From ZLKRG08 sp051006515 (lineage in GTDB: Bacteria > Actinomycetota > Actinomycetes > Nanopelagicales > Nanopelagicaceae), in NCBI GenBank assembly GCA_051006515.1, contig JBPCTD010000007.1:1-20605 (forward strand): a stretch of DNA of 20,605 nucleotides. Direction: 5' to 3'. Made by a program: the position numbers and the translations under genes. Positions 7,723 through 16,216 of the stretch are shown here, piece by piece. The notes below the pieces were generated by a model. That model did not search any database. It had not been told where the DNA came from and saw nothing but the letters and a program-made list of their open reading frames with translations. Each line of letters starts with the position of its first letter. Within the stretch, counting starts at the first letter, position 1.

Positions 7723-8616
7723 TTACTTGGCGATAGCTTCGCGCAGTAACTGTGCGGTTTCGCTTGGTGTCTTGCCAACTTTAACGCCAACTGCTTCCAA
7801 GGCATCTTTCTTTGCTTGGGCAGTACCTGAACTACCAGAAACAATTGCACCAGCATGTCCCATGGTCTTACCTTCAGGAGCAGTAAAGCCAGCTACATAA
7901 CCAACTACAGGTTTGGTGACATACTCTTTGATAAATGCAGCTGCACGCTCTTCCGCATCGCCACCAATTTCACCAATCATCACAATTGCCTTTGTTTCAG
8001 GATCATCTTGAAATGCCTTTAAACAATCAATGTGAGTAGTTCCAATTACTGGATCGCCACCTATTCCGACTGCCGTGGTAAATCCAATATCGCGAAGTTC
8101 ATACATCATTTGGTATGTAAGCGTTCCTGATTTAGAAACTAAACCAATTGGGCCGCTACCTGTGATATCTGCAGGAATGATTCCGACATTTGATTGACCA
8201 GGGCTAATTACGCCGGGGCAATTGGGTCCAACTAGTTGAGTGCCGCTTCCACTCTTTGATTGCTCTTTTGCATATGTATAAAAGAATGCTGAATCGTGAA
8301 CTGGAATTCCTTCAGTAATTACTACAACCAAAGGCATCTTGGCATCGATTGCATCAATGACTGCAGCTTTAGCAAACTTTGGTGGCACGAAAACTACAGA
8401 GACATTTGCGCCAGTTGCTGCCATTGCTTCTGCGACAGTATTGAAATCCGGAAGTGATTTACCATCCATATCTACGCTCTGGCCACCTTTACCTGGCGTT
8501 ACACCGCCAACTACATTGGTGCCAGCTTTCAACATACGTTTTGTATGTTTGGTTCCTTCAGAACCAGTCATTCCTTGAACGATTACTTTGCTATTTGAAT
8601 TGATAAATATCGCCAT
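7723..8616 (-). CDS. sucD: Succinyl-CoA synthetase alpha subunit
   Basis: With SucC it converts succinyl-CoA plus NDP and phosphate to succinate, CoA and NTP, the substrate-level phosphorylation step of the TCA cycle. It has 297 aa, full length. Near the N-terminus is the CoA-binding VQGMTGSEGTKHTKRML region (12-29). Further motifs are GGVTPGKGG (37-45), VGPNCPGVISPG (129-140), SKSGTLTYQM (161-170), GIGGDPVIGT (184-193), GEIGGDAEE (215-223) and the phosphorylated His254 in GHAGAIVSG. The ATG lies 2 nt after the sucC stop, so the two subunits are co-translated in gene order beta-alpha. Confidence 0.96.
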   Translation of the reverse strand: MAIFINSNSKVIVQGMTGSEGTKHTKRMLKAGTNVVGGVTPGKGGQSVDMDGKSLPDFNTVAEAMAATGANVSVVFVPPKFAKAAVIDAIDAKMPLVVVITEGIPVHDSAFFYTYAKEQSKSGSGTQLVGPNCPGVISPGQSNVGIIPADITGSGPIGLVSKSGTLTYQMMYELRDIGFTTAVGIGGDPVIGTTHIDCLKAFQDDPETKAIVMIGEIGGDAEERAAAFIKEYVTKPVVGYVAGFTAPEGKTMGHAGAIVSGSSGTAQAKKDALEAVGVKVGKTPSETAQLLREAIAK

Positions 8617-8618
8617 GA

Positions 8619-9782
8619 TTACTTCGCCGCCAACTCTGCTGCTTTAGCTGCAGCGCCATCCATGGTGTCTAGTTGCTGCACCAAAGGATGCGCAGCTTCA
8701 TTAAGAATTCGGCGACCTTCCGCAACATTGTTGCCATCTAGTCGGACCACAATTGGCTTAGTTGCCGCGCTACCCAGAATTTCTAGCGCTTTGACAATGC
8801 CATTAGCTACCGCATCACATGCAGTTATTCCACCAAATACATTTACGAAGACGCTCTTTACATCTTTATCGCCCAAAATAATTGATAAGCCATCTGCCAT
8901 AACTTCGGCAGATGCACCACCACCGATATCTAAGAAGTTGGCCGGTTTAACATTGCCAAACTTCTCACCAGCATAAGCGACCACATCTAAGGTAGACATT
9001 ACTAAGCCAGCCCCATTACCGATGATGCCAACTTCTCCATCTAGCTTCACATAATTCAAACCTTTTGCTTTAGCTGCTTCTTCAAGTGCGTTAGCAGCAG
9101 CTTTATCAATCAAGGCTTCATGATCAGGTTGTCTAAATTCCGCGTTGTCATCCAGAGTGACTTTTCCATCAAGCGCAATAATTTTGCCATCTGCAGTTTT
9201 TACCAATGGATTTACTTCAACCAAAGTGGCATCTTCTTTAGTAAACACTCCCCATAGAAGTTCAATCACTTTAGCGACTTGATCTGCGATATCACTTGGG
9301 AAATTTGCAGCTTTCACAATTTCTGCAGCCTTTGCGCTATCAATTCCGGCAACTGCAGAGACTGGCACCTTTGCCAATTTCTCTGGCGCAGTTCTTGCTA
9401 CCTCTTCTATATCCATTCCACCTGCAACAGATGCCATACAGAGATATTGACGATTCGAGCGATCTAAAAGGATTGATACGTAATACTCTTCTTGAATCGG
9501 CGCAGCTTGCGCAATCATCACACGATGAACAATGTGGCCTTTAATATCCATACCAAGGATGGCGCTAGCTTTCTCTTTTGCTTCGGTTGCGTTCTCTGCA
9601 ACCTTTACGCCGCCAGCTTTACCGCGACCGCCAACTTTTACCTGTGCTTTAACTACAACTTTGCCGCCAATTTTGCTAGCTGCGGCCTCTGCCTCAGCTG
9701 CGGTTGTTGCAACAGCGCCAGCTAAAACTGGAACGCCATGTTTTTCAAATAAATCTCGTGCTTGATATTCGTATAAATCCAC
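8619..9782 (-). CDS. sucC: Succinyl-CoA synthetase beta subunit (ATP-grasp)
   Basis: This is the nucleotide-binding subunit of the SucCD complex, 387 aa and normal for the family. It opens with MDLYEYQARDLFEKHGVPV, typical of SucC. The ATP-grasp domain includes VVVKAQVKVGGRGKAGGVKV (about 42-61), EEYYVSILLDR and VEVNPLV with metal ligands. The C-terminal ligase domain shows GNGAGLVMST, NFLDIGGGAS and VNVFGGITACDAVANGI. The start is GTG at 9782, 21 nt after pcrA; the only upstream purine-rich motif (AAGG) is rather far away, so initiation may be weak or coupled. Alanine and lysine richness with few Cys is ordinary for this protein. Confidence 0.95.
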   Translation of the reverse strand: MDLYEYQARDLFEKHGVPVLAGAVATTAAEAEAAASKIGGKVVVKAQVKVGGRGKAGGVKVAENATEAKEKASAILGMDIKGHIVHRVMIAQAAPIQEEYYVSILLDRSNRQYLCMASVAGGMDIEEVARTAPEKLAKVPVSAVAGIDSAKAAEIVKAANFPSDIADQVAKVIELLWGVFTKEDATLVEVNPLVKTADGKIIALDGKVTLDDNAEFRQPDHEALIDKAAANALEEAAKAKGLNYVKLDGEVGIIGNGAGLVMSTLDVVAYAGEKFGNVKPANFLDIGGGASAEVMADGLSIILGDKDVKSVFVNVFGGITACDAVANGIVKALEILGSAATKPIVVRLDGNNVAEGRRILNEAAHPLVQQLDTMDGAAAKAAELAAK

Positions 9783-9803
9783 GAGTGCATCTTAACCTTG
9801 TAA

Positions 9804-12032
9804 TTAAAGCTTCTCGACCGGCGCGTAGCGCAGCAATAAGCGCTTCTCTCCTAGTTGTCCGAAGTTAATAGTGGCTTCGGCACGATCTGCTTCGCCGGAA
9901 ATCTTCACAACAGTTCCGAGACCGAATGTGTCATGTGACACACGATCTCCGACATTTAATGAAATGGTATTTGCGCTCTTCTTGCCAGTAGCACGCGGTG
10001 GCGGCGCAGATACAAATTTTGGTTTTGGTGCAAATGTTCGTTGTCGCCATTCAATTAATTGCTCTGGTATTTCATCTAGGAATCTTGATGCGGGGTTGTA
10101 GTTTGGTGCGCCCCATGCACTTCGATATTCCGAGCGACTTAAATAAAGACGTTCTTGTGCACGTGTAAGTCCAACATAAGCTAAACGCCGCTCTTCTTCT
10201 AACTCATCGCGTTCCCCGAGAGTGCGCGAATGTGGAAAGATGCCATCTTCCATACCAGTAAGAAATACGGTTGGAAATTCCAGACCTTTAGCGGTATGCA
10301 GAGTCATTAAAGTAACTACGCCACCATGATCTTCACCTTCAGGAATCTCATCTGAATCTGCAACTAAAGAAACTTGTTCTAAGAATCCAGCTAAAGAAAT
10401 TTCCGCACCTTCTGGTAAATCTTCAAGCGGTTTCTCTTCGTATTCAATAGATACTGCAACCAATTCCTGTAAGTTCTCAACGCGAGATTCGTCTTGGGGA
10501 TCTGTGCTGTTTTCTAGCTCTGCCAACAAACCACTCTGCTCCAAAACCGCTTCTAGAATCACTGAAGGCTTGGTATTTGCTTCAACTAGAACTCGAAGCG
10601 CCAAGATGAGTGAGACAAAATTATTAAGTGAGATCGTTGCGCGACCACCAAGATCTGCGCTATTTGCCACCACATTTAAGGCTTGCCAGAAAGAGATTCC
10701 GCGCGAGTTGGCAACGCTTTCGATGCTTTCAATTGCGCGATCGCCGATACCTCGCTTCGGCACATTGATTATGCGGCGAAGTGAAATTTCATCTTCTGGG
10801 TTAGCTAATACCTTTAGATATGCGATGAAATCTTTGATTTCACGCCGTTCGTAGAAGCGCACGCCTCCGACAACTTTGTAAGGAAGGCCAGAACGCATAA
10901 AAACTTCTTCGAAAACACGGGACTGGGCGTTGGTGCGATAAAAGATCGCAGTATCGCCATATTTTGAAGTACCTTCGTTTGATAATTTACGAATTTCGCC
11001 TGCGATAAATTCTGCTTCATCGTGTTCGTTCTCCGCTACATATCCGACCAGCACTGAGCCAGAACCTGCTTCGGACCAGAGATTCTTTGGTTTGCGATCT
11101 CTATTCTGTTCAATCACGGCATTTGCTGCGCTCAAGATATTTTGAGTTGAACGGTAATTCTGCTCCAGCAAAATAGTTTCAGCGCTCAAATAATCCAATT
11201 CAAATTGCAAGATATTTCGAATGGTTGCCCCACGAAATCCATAAATAGATTGATCGGCATCTCCTACAACACAGAGTTCGGCTGCCGGAATTCCTTCTTC
11301 GTCTTTACCTACTAACTCTTTAATCAACGTATATTGTGCATGATTGGTGTCTTGATATTCGTCAACCAAAATATGGCGAAAACGCGAGCGCAATTTTGCT
11401 TTAACTTCTGGGAATTTTTGGATGACTTCAACGGTGCGCATAATCAAATCATCAAAGTCAAGCGCATTTGCTTGCCCTAAACGCTTTTGATAAAGCGAAT
11501 AAACATCAGCCACTATCTGTTCATATTGGTTATTTGTGGAATTTAAATAATCTGCTGGCCCCAACAATTCATTCTTAGCATTAGAAATAGTTGCTGCAAA
11601 TTGCCTTGGTGGATAGCGCTTTGGATCTAAGTTCAAATCTTTGGCGACTAGCGCAATTAAACGTTGCGAATCTGAACTATCGTAAATCGTAAAGTTATTT
11701 GAATAGCCAAGGCGATGTGCTTCTTGGCGCAAAATACGAACGCAGGCTGAGTGAAATGTTGAGACCCACATCGATTTTGCAACTGGACCAACTAATTCTG
11801 CAACTCGCTCCTTCATCTCACCAGCTGCTTTATTTGTAAATGTAATTGCCAGGATTTCAAATGGGCGGATATCTCTGCGCGCCATTAAGTATGCAATTCT
11901 TCGGGTTAGAACTCTGGTTTTTCCAGAGCCAGCGCCAGCTACTACCAAGAGCGGTGTACCGCTATGGACTACCGCCGCACGCTGTTGCGGATTTAATCCA
12001 TTAAGAAGCGGATCTTCTTGGTTGTTAGACAT
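9804..12032 (-). CDS. pcrA: ATP-dependent 3'-5' DNA helicase PcrA/UvrD (UvrD-like superfamily 1)
   Basis: This SF1A helicase acts in nucleotide-excision repair, mismatch processing and removal of stalled RNA polymerase. From the ATG at 12032 it has 742 aa. In order: LNGLNPQQRAAV Q-motif (about 10-21), Walker A VAGAGSGKTRVL (31-42), motif Ia ITFTNKAAGEMKER, Walker B/motif II VDEYQDTNHAQY, motif III VVGDADQSIYGFRGA, motif IV LEQNYRS, motif V VTLMTLHTAKGLEF and motif VI EERRLAYVGLTRAQERLYL. The C-terminal 50 residues (VGDRVSHDTFGLGTV...) form the Tudor-like RNA-polymerase-binding module of PcrA. It leads the long minus-strand run, and its start abuts the divergent deacetylase promoter. An open frame extends 62 codons further upstream, but it lacks helicase similarity and crosses that promoter. 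Confidence 0.95.
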   Translation of the reverse strand: MSNNQEDPLLNGLNPQQRAAVVHSGTPLLVVAGAGSGKTRVLTRRIAYLMARRDIRPFEILAITFTNKAAGEMKERVAELVGPVAKSMWVSTFHSACVRILRQEAHRLGYSNNFTIYDSSDSQRLIALVAKDLNLDPKRYPPRQFAATISNAKNELLGPADYLNSTNNQYEQIVADVYSLYQKRLGQANALDFDDLIMRTVEVIQKFPEVKAKLRSRFRHILVDEYQDTNHAQYTLIKELVGKDEEGIPAAELCVVGDADQSIYGFRGATIRNILQFELDYLSAETILLEQNYRSTQNILSAANAVIEQNRDRKPKNLWSEAGSGSVLVGYVAENEHDEAEFIAGEIRKLSNEGTSKYGDTAIFYRTNAQSRVFEEVFMRSGLPYKVVGGVRFYERREIKDFIAYLKVLANPEDEISLRRIINVPKRGIGDRAIESIESVANSRGISFWQALNVVANSADLGGRATISLNNFVSLILALRVLVEANTKPSVILEAVLEQSGLLAELENSTDPQDESRVENLQELVAVSIEYEEKPLEDLPEGAEISLAGFLEQVSLVADSDEIPEGEDHGGVVTLMTLHTAKGLEFPTVFLTGMEDGIFPHSRTLGERDELEEERRLAYVGLTRAQERLYLSRSEYRSAWGAPNYNPASRFLDEIPEQLIEWRQRTFAPKPKFVSAPPPRATGKKSANTISLNVGDRVSHDTFGLGTVVKISGEADRAEATINFGQLGEKRLLLRYAPVEKL

Positions 12033-12050
12033 GGTGCTGGAGTCTATTAG
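12022..12050 (+). promoter_or_regulatory. Candidate promoter of the PIG-L gene, overlapping the pcrA start
   Basis: TTGTTA (12022-12027) and TATTAG (12045-12050) are spaced 17 nt, each matching 4 of 6 consensus bases. The predicted transcript would start near 12057, downstream of the ATG at 12031 but before the GTG at 12079. The complementary strand of the same -10 (TAATAG, 12049-12044) could serve pcrA, giving back-to-back overlapping promoters. Confidence 0.4.
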
Positions 12051-12078
12051 CAGTGGCAGACCATGCGAGAATTGCCGC

Positions 12079-12804
12079 GTGGAACCTAGAGACGATAAAG
12101 AGATTTCCCGCGTTTTAGTAGTTAATGCACACCCTGATGATGCTGACTTTGGCTCAGGTGGCACTGTTGCGATTTGGACTGCAAAAGGAATTGAAGTTAC
12201 ATATGTCTGTTGCACCAATGGCGATCAAGGTGGCGAAGAGTCGGGTGTTCCTCAAACTGAAATGGCTGCAACTCGTCAAAGAGAACAACGCGATGCTGCA
12301 AAAGTTCTTGGAGTTAAAGATGTGGTTTATTTAAATTATCGTGATGGACATCTAGAACCTACTATTGGTCTTCGCAAAGAAATTGTCAGACAGATTCGAA
12401 TTCATAAACCAGATCGAATGCTTATCCAAAGTCCTGAACGAAATTGGGATCGAATTGGCGCAAGCCATCCAGATCACTTAGCTGCTGGTGAAGCTGCAAT
12501 TCAGGCGGTCTACCCCGATGCCAGAAACCCTTTTGCTTTTGAGGACTTAAAGAATGAAGAGGGCCTTGAGCCTTGGCGCGTAAAAGAGGTCTGGCTATAC
12601 GCACACCACACCCCTGATCATTGGGTAGATATAACCGAAACTTTTCCGAGAAAAATTGCAGCGTTAAATGCACATGTTTCTCAAACCGCACATAACAAAG
12701 AGTTGGAACGTTTAGTGCGCGAATGGGGCGAACGAAACGCTGGCGTTGGTGGTTTACCGGTAGGTCGGTTAGCTGAAGCTTTCCGAATTGTTAATACCGA
12801 TTAA
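12079..12804 (+). CDS. PIG-L / LmbE-family zinc-dependent N-deacetylase
   Basis: This 241-aa cytosolic protein is of the MshB/Mca/LmbE superfamily, which removes acetyl groups from GlcNAc-like substrates or cleaves conjugates. The zinc site is intact: AHPDD (residues 17-21, with His18 and Asp21 as likely ligands and Asp20 as the base) and SHPDH (129-133). The size and the YVCCTNGDQGG and YLNYRDGHLEPT blocks fit the general actinobacterial PIG-L group better than true MshB or Mca (about 290-300 aa), so the substrate is open; mycothiol metabolism is only one option. I chose GTG 12079 because the conserved fold starts just after it and the likely promoter lies between it and the ATG at 12031. 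It is divergent from pcrA. Its TAA shares TTAA (12801-12804) with the convergent cyclophilin gene, so no terminator fits between them. Confidence 0.85.
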   Translation: MEPRDDKEISRVLVVNAHPDDADFGSGGTVAIWTAKGIEVTYVCCTNGDQGGEESGVPQTEMAATRQREQRDAAKVLGVKDVVYLNYRDGHLEPTIGLRKEIVRQIRIHKPDRMLIQSPERNWDRIGASHPDHLAAGEAAIQAVYPDARNPFAFEDLKNEEGLEPWRVKEVWLYAHHTPDHWVDITETFPRKIAALNAHVSQTAHNKELERLVREWGERNAGVGGLPVGRLAEAFRIVNTD

Positions 12805-13547
12805 CCTTTAACTTCCGCCTTTAATATCTCAACTGGTTGCGCTGTAAATCCATCTGCTGTGTAAACAATCTGCTGATTGGCATCTTGAGTGATTGCGCCT
12901 TTATCAGCAACATATTGCACAACATCTAGACCCTTAGTTATCTTGCCCCAAATTGTGTAATTAGGTCCAAGTGTGGTGTCTTTGTAAACCAAGAAGAACT
13001 GAGAACCATTGGTGCCAGGACCAGAGTTAGCCATCGCTACAGTTCCGGCGGGATAGTTATTTACTTCGTTCTTTGGCAAGTTTTCATCTAAATAACCTTT
13101 CCAACCAGTTGGCGAACCTGCGCCTGTTAATGTTGGATCTCCACACTGCAACACAAAGAGCCCATCAGTTGTTAGTCGATGGCAGAGTGAATTGTCGTAA
13201 TACTTACCTTTAATCAGCGCTGCTATAGATGAAATTGTGATTGGCGCTTTTGGATCCAATGTAATTTCAATATCGCCACAGTTGGTATTAAATAAGAATT
13301 GCTTTGGTAACGGATTAGCTGCGCTACTTGGCTGTGCCACGGTTGGTGGAGTATGAGCTTTAGCTGTCGCTTGTGCGCACTTATCGTTCTTTACAACTTG
13401 GCCACCACTATTTTGATTATCACCGGAATTATCGCGACCCACGGTAGCAAAACCAACTGCTACGCCAACAACTAATATCGCCGCAATCGCAGCCGATACT
13501 GGTCGCTTCATAGCACTCTTTTTATTACCGCTCTGTTTGTTGCTCAT
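12801..13547 (-). CDS. Membrane-anchored cyclophilin-type peptidyl-prolyl isomerase
   Basis: It catalyses cis-trans isomerisation of prolyl bonds, probably on the outer face of the membrane. It has 248 aa. A basic N-terminus (KKSAMKR) precedes a single hydrophobic helix (about 17-36) without a lipobox, suggesting an uncleaved anchor. A polar linker rich in N, Q, G and P follows. The cyclophilin domain runs from LFNTNCGDIEITLD to the end. Core motifs are CHRLTTDGLFVLQCGDPT (usual FHR with the catalytic Arg kept, Cys replacing the first Phe), GTVAMANSGPGTNGSQFFLV and the final-third IWGKITKGLDVV. The start is ATG 13547, with GGGAG five bases upstream; an upstream in-frame TTG (13577) lies inside guaA and lacks such a site. 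The gene begins 16 nt after guaA and is likely co-transcribed with it. Confidence 0.9.
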   Translation of the reverse strand: MSNKQSGNKKSAMKRPVSAAIAAILVVGVAVGFATVGRDNSGDNQNSGGQVVKNDKCAQATAKAHTPPTVAQPSSAANPLPKQFLFNTNCGDIEITLDPKAPITISSIAALIKGKYYDNSLCHRLTTDGLFVLQCGDPTLTGAGSPTGWKGYLDENLPKNEVNNYPAGTVAMANSGPGTNGSQFFLVYKDTTLGPNYTIWGKITKGLDVVQYVADKGAITQDANQQIVYTADGFTAQPVEILKAEVKG

Positions 13548-13563
13548 CTCTACTCCCGCTCTT

Positions 13564-15108
13564 CTATTCCCACTCAATAGTTGCTGGTGGCTTGCTTGTT
13601 ATATCCAAAACTACACGATTTACTTCCCGAACTTCATTTGTAATGCGAGTCGAAATCTTCTCTAAGACTTCATATGGAATTCTGGACCAATCTGCCGTCA
13701 TCGCATCTTCACTTGATACTGGGCGAAGCACGATTGGATGGCCATAAGTTCGGCCATCACCTTGAACTCCAACGCTACGCACATCTGCAAGTAAGACCAC
13801 AGGACATTGCCAGATTGAACGATCTAACCCTGCAGCCTTTAACTCTTGGCGCGCAATTAAATCGGCTCTACGCAAAATATCTAGCCTTATGCTATTTACT
13901 TCACCGACAATTCGAATTCCAAGACCAGGGCCTGGAAATGGTTGGCGCCAAATAATTTCTTCTGGCAGCCCCAATTGCAAACCTACATGACGAACTTCAT
14001 CTTTAAATAATGAACGTAAAGGTTCTACCAACTTAAATTTCAAATCATCTGGCAGTCCGCCTACATTGTGATGTGATTTGATATTTGCAGTTCCAGTTCC
14101 GCCGCCAGATTCCACTATGTCTGGATAGAGCGTTCCTTGTACTAAGAATTCCACTTCACCACCAACAGCGATATCTCGTGCAGCCTTTTCAAATGATCTA
14201 ATAAATTCTCGACCGATGATTTTTCGCTTCTCTTCAGGATCAGTAACACCGGCAAGTGCATTTAAGAATTGCGCTTTGGCATCGACCACCACAAGTTCTA
14301 CGCCGGTGGCAGCCACAAAATCGCGCTCTACCTGCTCTGCTTCTCCGCTTCGCAGCAACCCATGATCAACAAAGACGCAAGTTAATTGTGAACCAACTGC
14401 ACGTTGAACAATTGCAGCCGCAACAGCTGAGTCCACTCCGCCTGATAAACCACAGATTACGCGTTTACTTCCAATTACTTCTCGCGCTTTATCAATCTCT
14501 TGGCTTGCGATATTTTGAATCGTCCAATATTGGCTGCACTTTGCAATGTTAATCAACCAATTATGTAAAAGTGTCTGGCCATGTTCGGTATGTAATACCT
14601 CAGGATGATATTGAACTCCTGCAAAGTTACCGTTAGCGCTTTCAAATGCGGCAACCGGCGTATCGCTGGTGGTAGCACAAACTATGAAATTGTCCGGCGC
14701 TTTGGTAACTGCATCTCCGTGGCTCATCCAAACTAATTGCGAAAGTGGTGCATCGGAGAAAAGTTTTGAATCTTTAGCGGTTAGGGCGGTTCGACCAAAC
14801 TCTGATTTTCCAGTTTTTGTTACCACTCCGCCAAGGGCATTTGCCATAACTTGGAAGCCATAGCAGATTCCAAAAATTGGAATATTTAAGTTAAAGATAT
14901 CAGCATCAAACTTAGGTGCGTTCTCGGCATAAACTGAAGAAGGGCCACCAGAGAGGATGATGGCTTCCGGCGCTTTAACTTTTACTTCTGCGGCAGTGAT
15001 GGTTGATGGAACAATTTCTGAATAGACGCTTGCTTCTCTGACTCTACGCGCAATTAATTGTGCATATTGCGCACCAAAATCAACTACTAATACGCCTGAA
15101 CTAACCAC
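13564..15108 (-). CDS. guaA: GMP synthase, glutamine-hydrolysing
   Basis: It aminates XMP to GMP using glutamine and ATP, the final step of guanine nucleotide synthesis. It has 514 aa with the full two-part layout. The class I glutamine amidotransferase domain carries Cys82 (GICYGFQV), His168 and Glu170 (GVQYHPEVLHTEHG). The ATP-pyrophosphatase domain carries the PP-loop LSGGVDSAVA (221-230). The C-terminal dimerisation domain includes GRTYGHPIVLRPVSSEDAMT and ends KPPATIEWE as usual. The start is GTG at 15108, overlapping the last 8 nt of guaB3, so the three gua genes look translationally coupled. Confidence 0.96.
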   Translation of the reverse strand: MVSSGVLVVDFGAQYAQLIARRVREASVYSEIVPSTITAAEVKVKAPEAIILSGGPSSVYAENAPKFDADIFNLNIPIFGICYGFQVMANALGGVVTKTGKSEFGRTALTAKDSKLFSDAPLSQLVWMSHGDAVTKAPDNFIVCATTSDTPVAAFESANGNFAGVQYHPEVLHTEHGQTLLHNWLINIAKCSQYWTIQNIASQEIDKAREVIGSKRVICGLSGGVDSAVAAAIVQRAVGSQLTCVFVDHGLLRSGEAEQVERDFVAATGVELVVVDAKAQFLNALAGVTDPEEKRKIIGREFIRSFEKAARDIAVGGEVEFLVQGTLYPDIVESGGGTGTANIKSHHNVGGLPDDLKFKLVEPLRSLFKDEVRHVGLQLGLPEEIIWRQPFPGPGLGIRIVGEVNSIRLDILRRADLIARQELKAAGLDRSIWQCPVVLLADVRSVGVQGDGRTYGHPIVLRPVSSEDAMTADWSRIPYEVLEKISTRITNEVREVNRVVLDITSKPPATIEWE

Positions 15109-16216
15109 GCGTAATTAACACCTCGACGCGTTGGAACTCTTTCAAATTCGAATAACCGCAAGTTGCCATTGCACGTCGAAGAGCACCAAACATATTCATG
15201 GATCCATCAGATGAATGAGATGGACCAACCAGAATCTCTTCAAGGGTGCCAACAGTTCCGAAAGATACGCGCTCACCACGTGGCAGTTCTTGATGATGAG
15301 CTTCAGATCCCCAGTGCCAACCAAGTCCTGGTGCTTGTGTTGCTTTAGCAAGCGGTGAACCCATCATCACTGCATCTGCACCACATGCAATCGCTTTAGC
15401 AATATCGCCAGATCTACCAACAGAACCATCTGCAATCACATGAACATAACGTCCACCTGATTCATCTAAATATTCGCGGCGTGCAGCGGAGACTTCAGCA
15501 ACCGCAGAGGCCATCGGTACTTCAACGCCTAAAACTTTTCTGGTGGTGTGTGCCGCGCCGCCGCCAAAACCAACTAAAACTCCCGCGGCACCAGCGCGCA
15601 TCAAATGAAGTGCAGAAGTGGAATTAGCAACTCCACCAACAATTACCGGCACATCTAATTCATAAATAAACTTCTTTAAATTAAGGGCTTCGGTATTTGA
15701 ACCAACATGCTCTGCCGAAACTGTAGTGCCGCGAATTACGAAAATATCAACGCCGGCATCAACTACTGCTTTATGAAACTCTGCAGTTCTTTGTGGTGAA
15801 AGCGAAGCTGCAACAGTTACACCAGCATCTCGAATCTGTTGAATTCGTTCTTTGATTAACTCTGGACGAATTGGCGCTGCGTAAATTTCCTGCATGCGCT
15901 TTGTAGCATTCTTCTCAGGCATTGAAGCAATTTCGCCAAGCGGAACACGTGGATCGTCATATCTAGTCCAAAGTCCTTCTAGATTTAAAACACCCAATCC
16001 ACCAAGACGGCCAATTTCAATTGCGGTATCAGGCGATACAACTGAATCCATTGGAGCTGCCAACATCGGAATATCAAACTTATAAGCGTCGATCTGCCAT
16101 TCGATTGATACATCTTTGGGATCGCGAGTTCGGCGACTTGGAACTACAGCGATGTCATCAAAAGAGTATGCGACGCGTGCGCGTTTTCCAGGTGCGATTT
16201 CGATGCTATTTGTCAT
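15101..16216 (-). CDS. guaB3: GuaB3 family IMP dehydrogenase-related protein
   Basis: This 371-aa TIM-barrel protein of the IMPDH/GMPR family is clearly of the GuaB3 subgroup. It lacks CBS domains and carries the actinobacterial blocks RREYLDESGGRYVHVIADG (247-265) and IACGADAVMMGSPLA (276-290). C-terminal NMFGALRRAMATCGYSNLKEFQ is also family-typical. In the IMPDH catalytic loop (GPGSICTTR in the neighbouring GuaB) it reads GGGAAHTTR, with His223 at the position of the catalytic Cys. Other actinobacterial GuaB3 proteins, as far as I recall, also lack this Cys, so IMP oxidation by the standard thioimidate route is doubtful and the role may be regulatory or different. It overlaps guaB by ATGA and guaA by 8 nt. 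Confidence 0.92.
   Translation of the reverse strand: MTNSIEIAPGKRARVAYSFDDIAVVPSRRTRDPKDVSIEWQIDAYKFDIPMLAAPMDSVVSPDTAIEIGRLGGLGVLNLEGLWTRYDDPRVPLGEIASMPEKNATKRMQEIYAAPIRPELIKERIQQIRDAGVTVAASLSPQRTAEFHKAVVDAGVDIFVIRGTTVSAEHVGSNTEALNLKKFIYELDVPVIVGGVANSTSALHLMRAGAAGVLVGFGGGAAHTTRKVLGVEVPMASAVAEVSAARREYLDESGGRYVHVIADGSVGRSGDIAKAIACGADAVMMGSPLAKATQAPGLGWHWGSEAHHQELPRGERVSFGTVGTLEEILVGPSHSSDGSMNMFGALRRAMATCGYSNLKEFQRVEVLITRG

Noticed and set aside
12022..12078. Longer PIG-L protein starting at TTG 12022 or ATG 12031
   Set aside because: The extra residues are not part of the fold, and the best promoter would start transcription downstream of both codons. ATG 12031 cannot be fully excluded.
12033..12218. 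N-terminal extension of 62 codons on the PcrA frame
   Set aside because: It has no helicase similarity, overlaps the opposite-strand PIG-L gene and its promoter, and the normal PcrA start follows at 12032.
13548..13577. Upstream TTG start for the cyclophilin inside guaA
   Set aside because: ATG 13547 has a good GGGAG ribosome site at 5 nt; the TTG has none.
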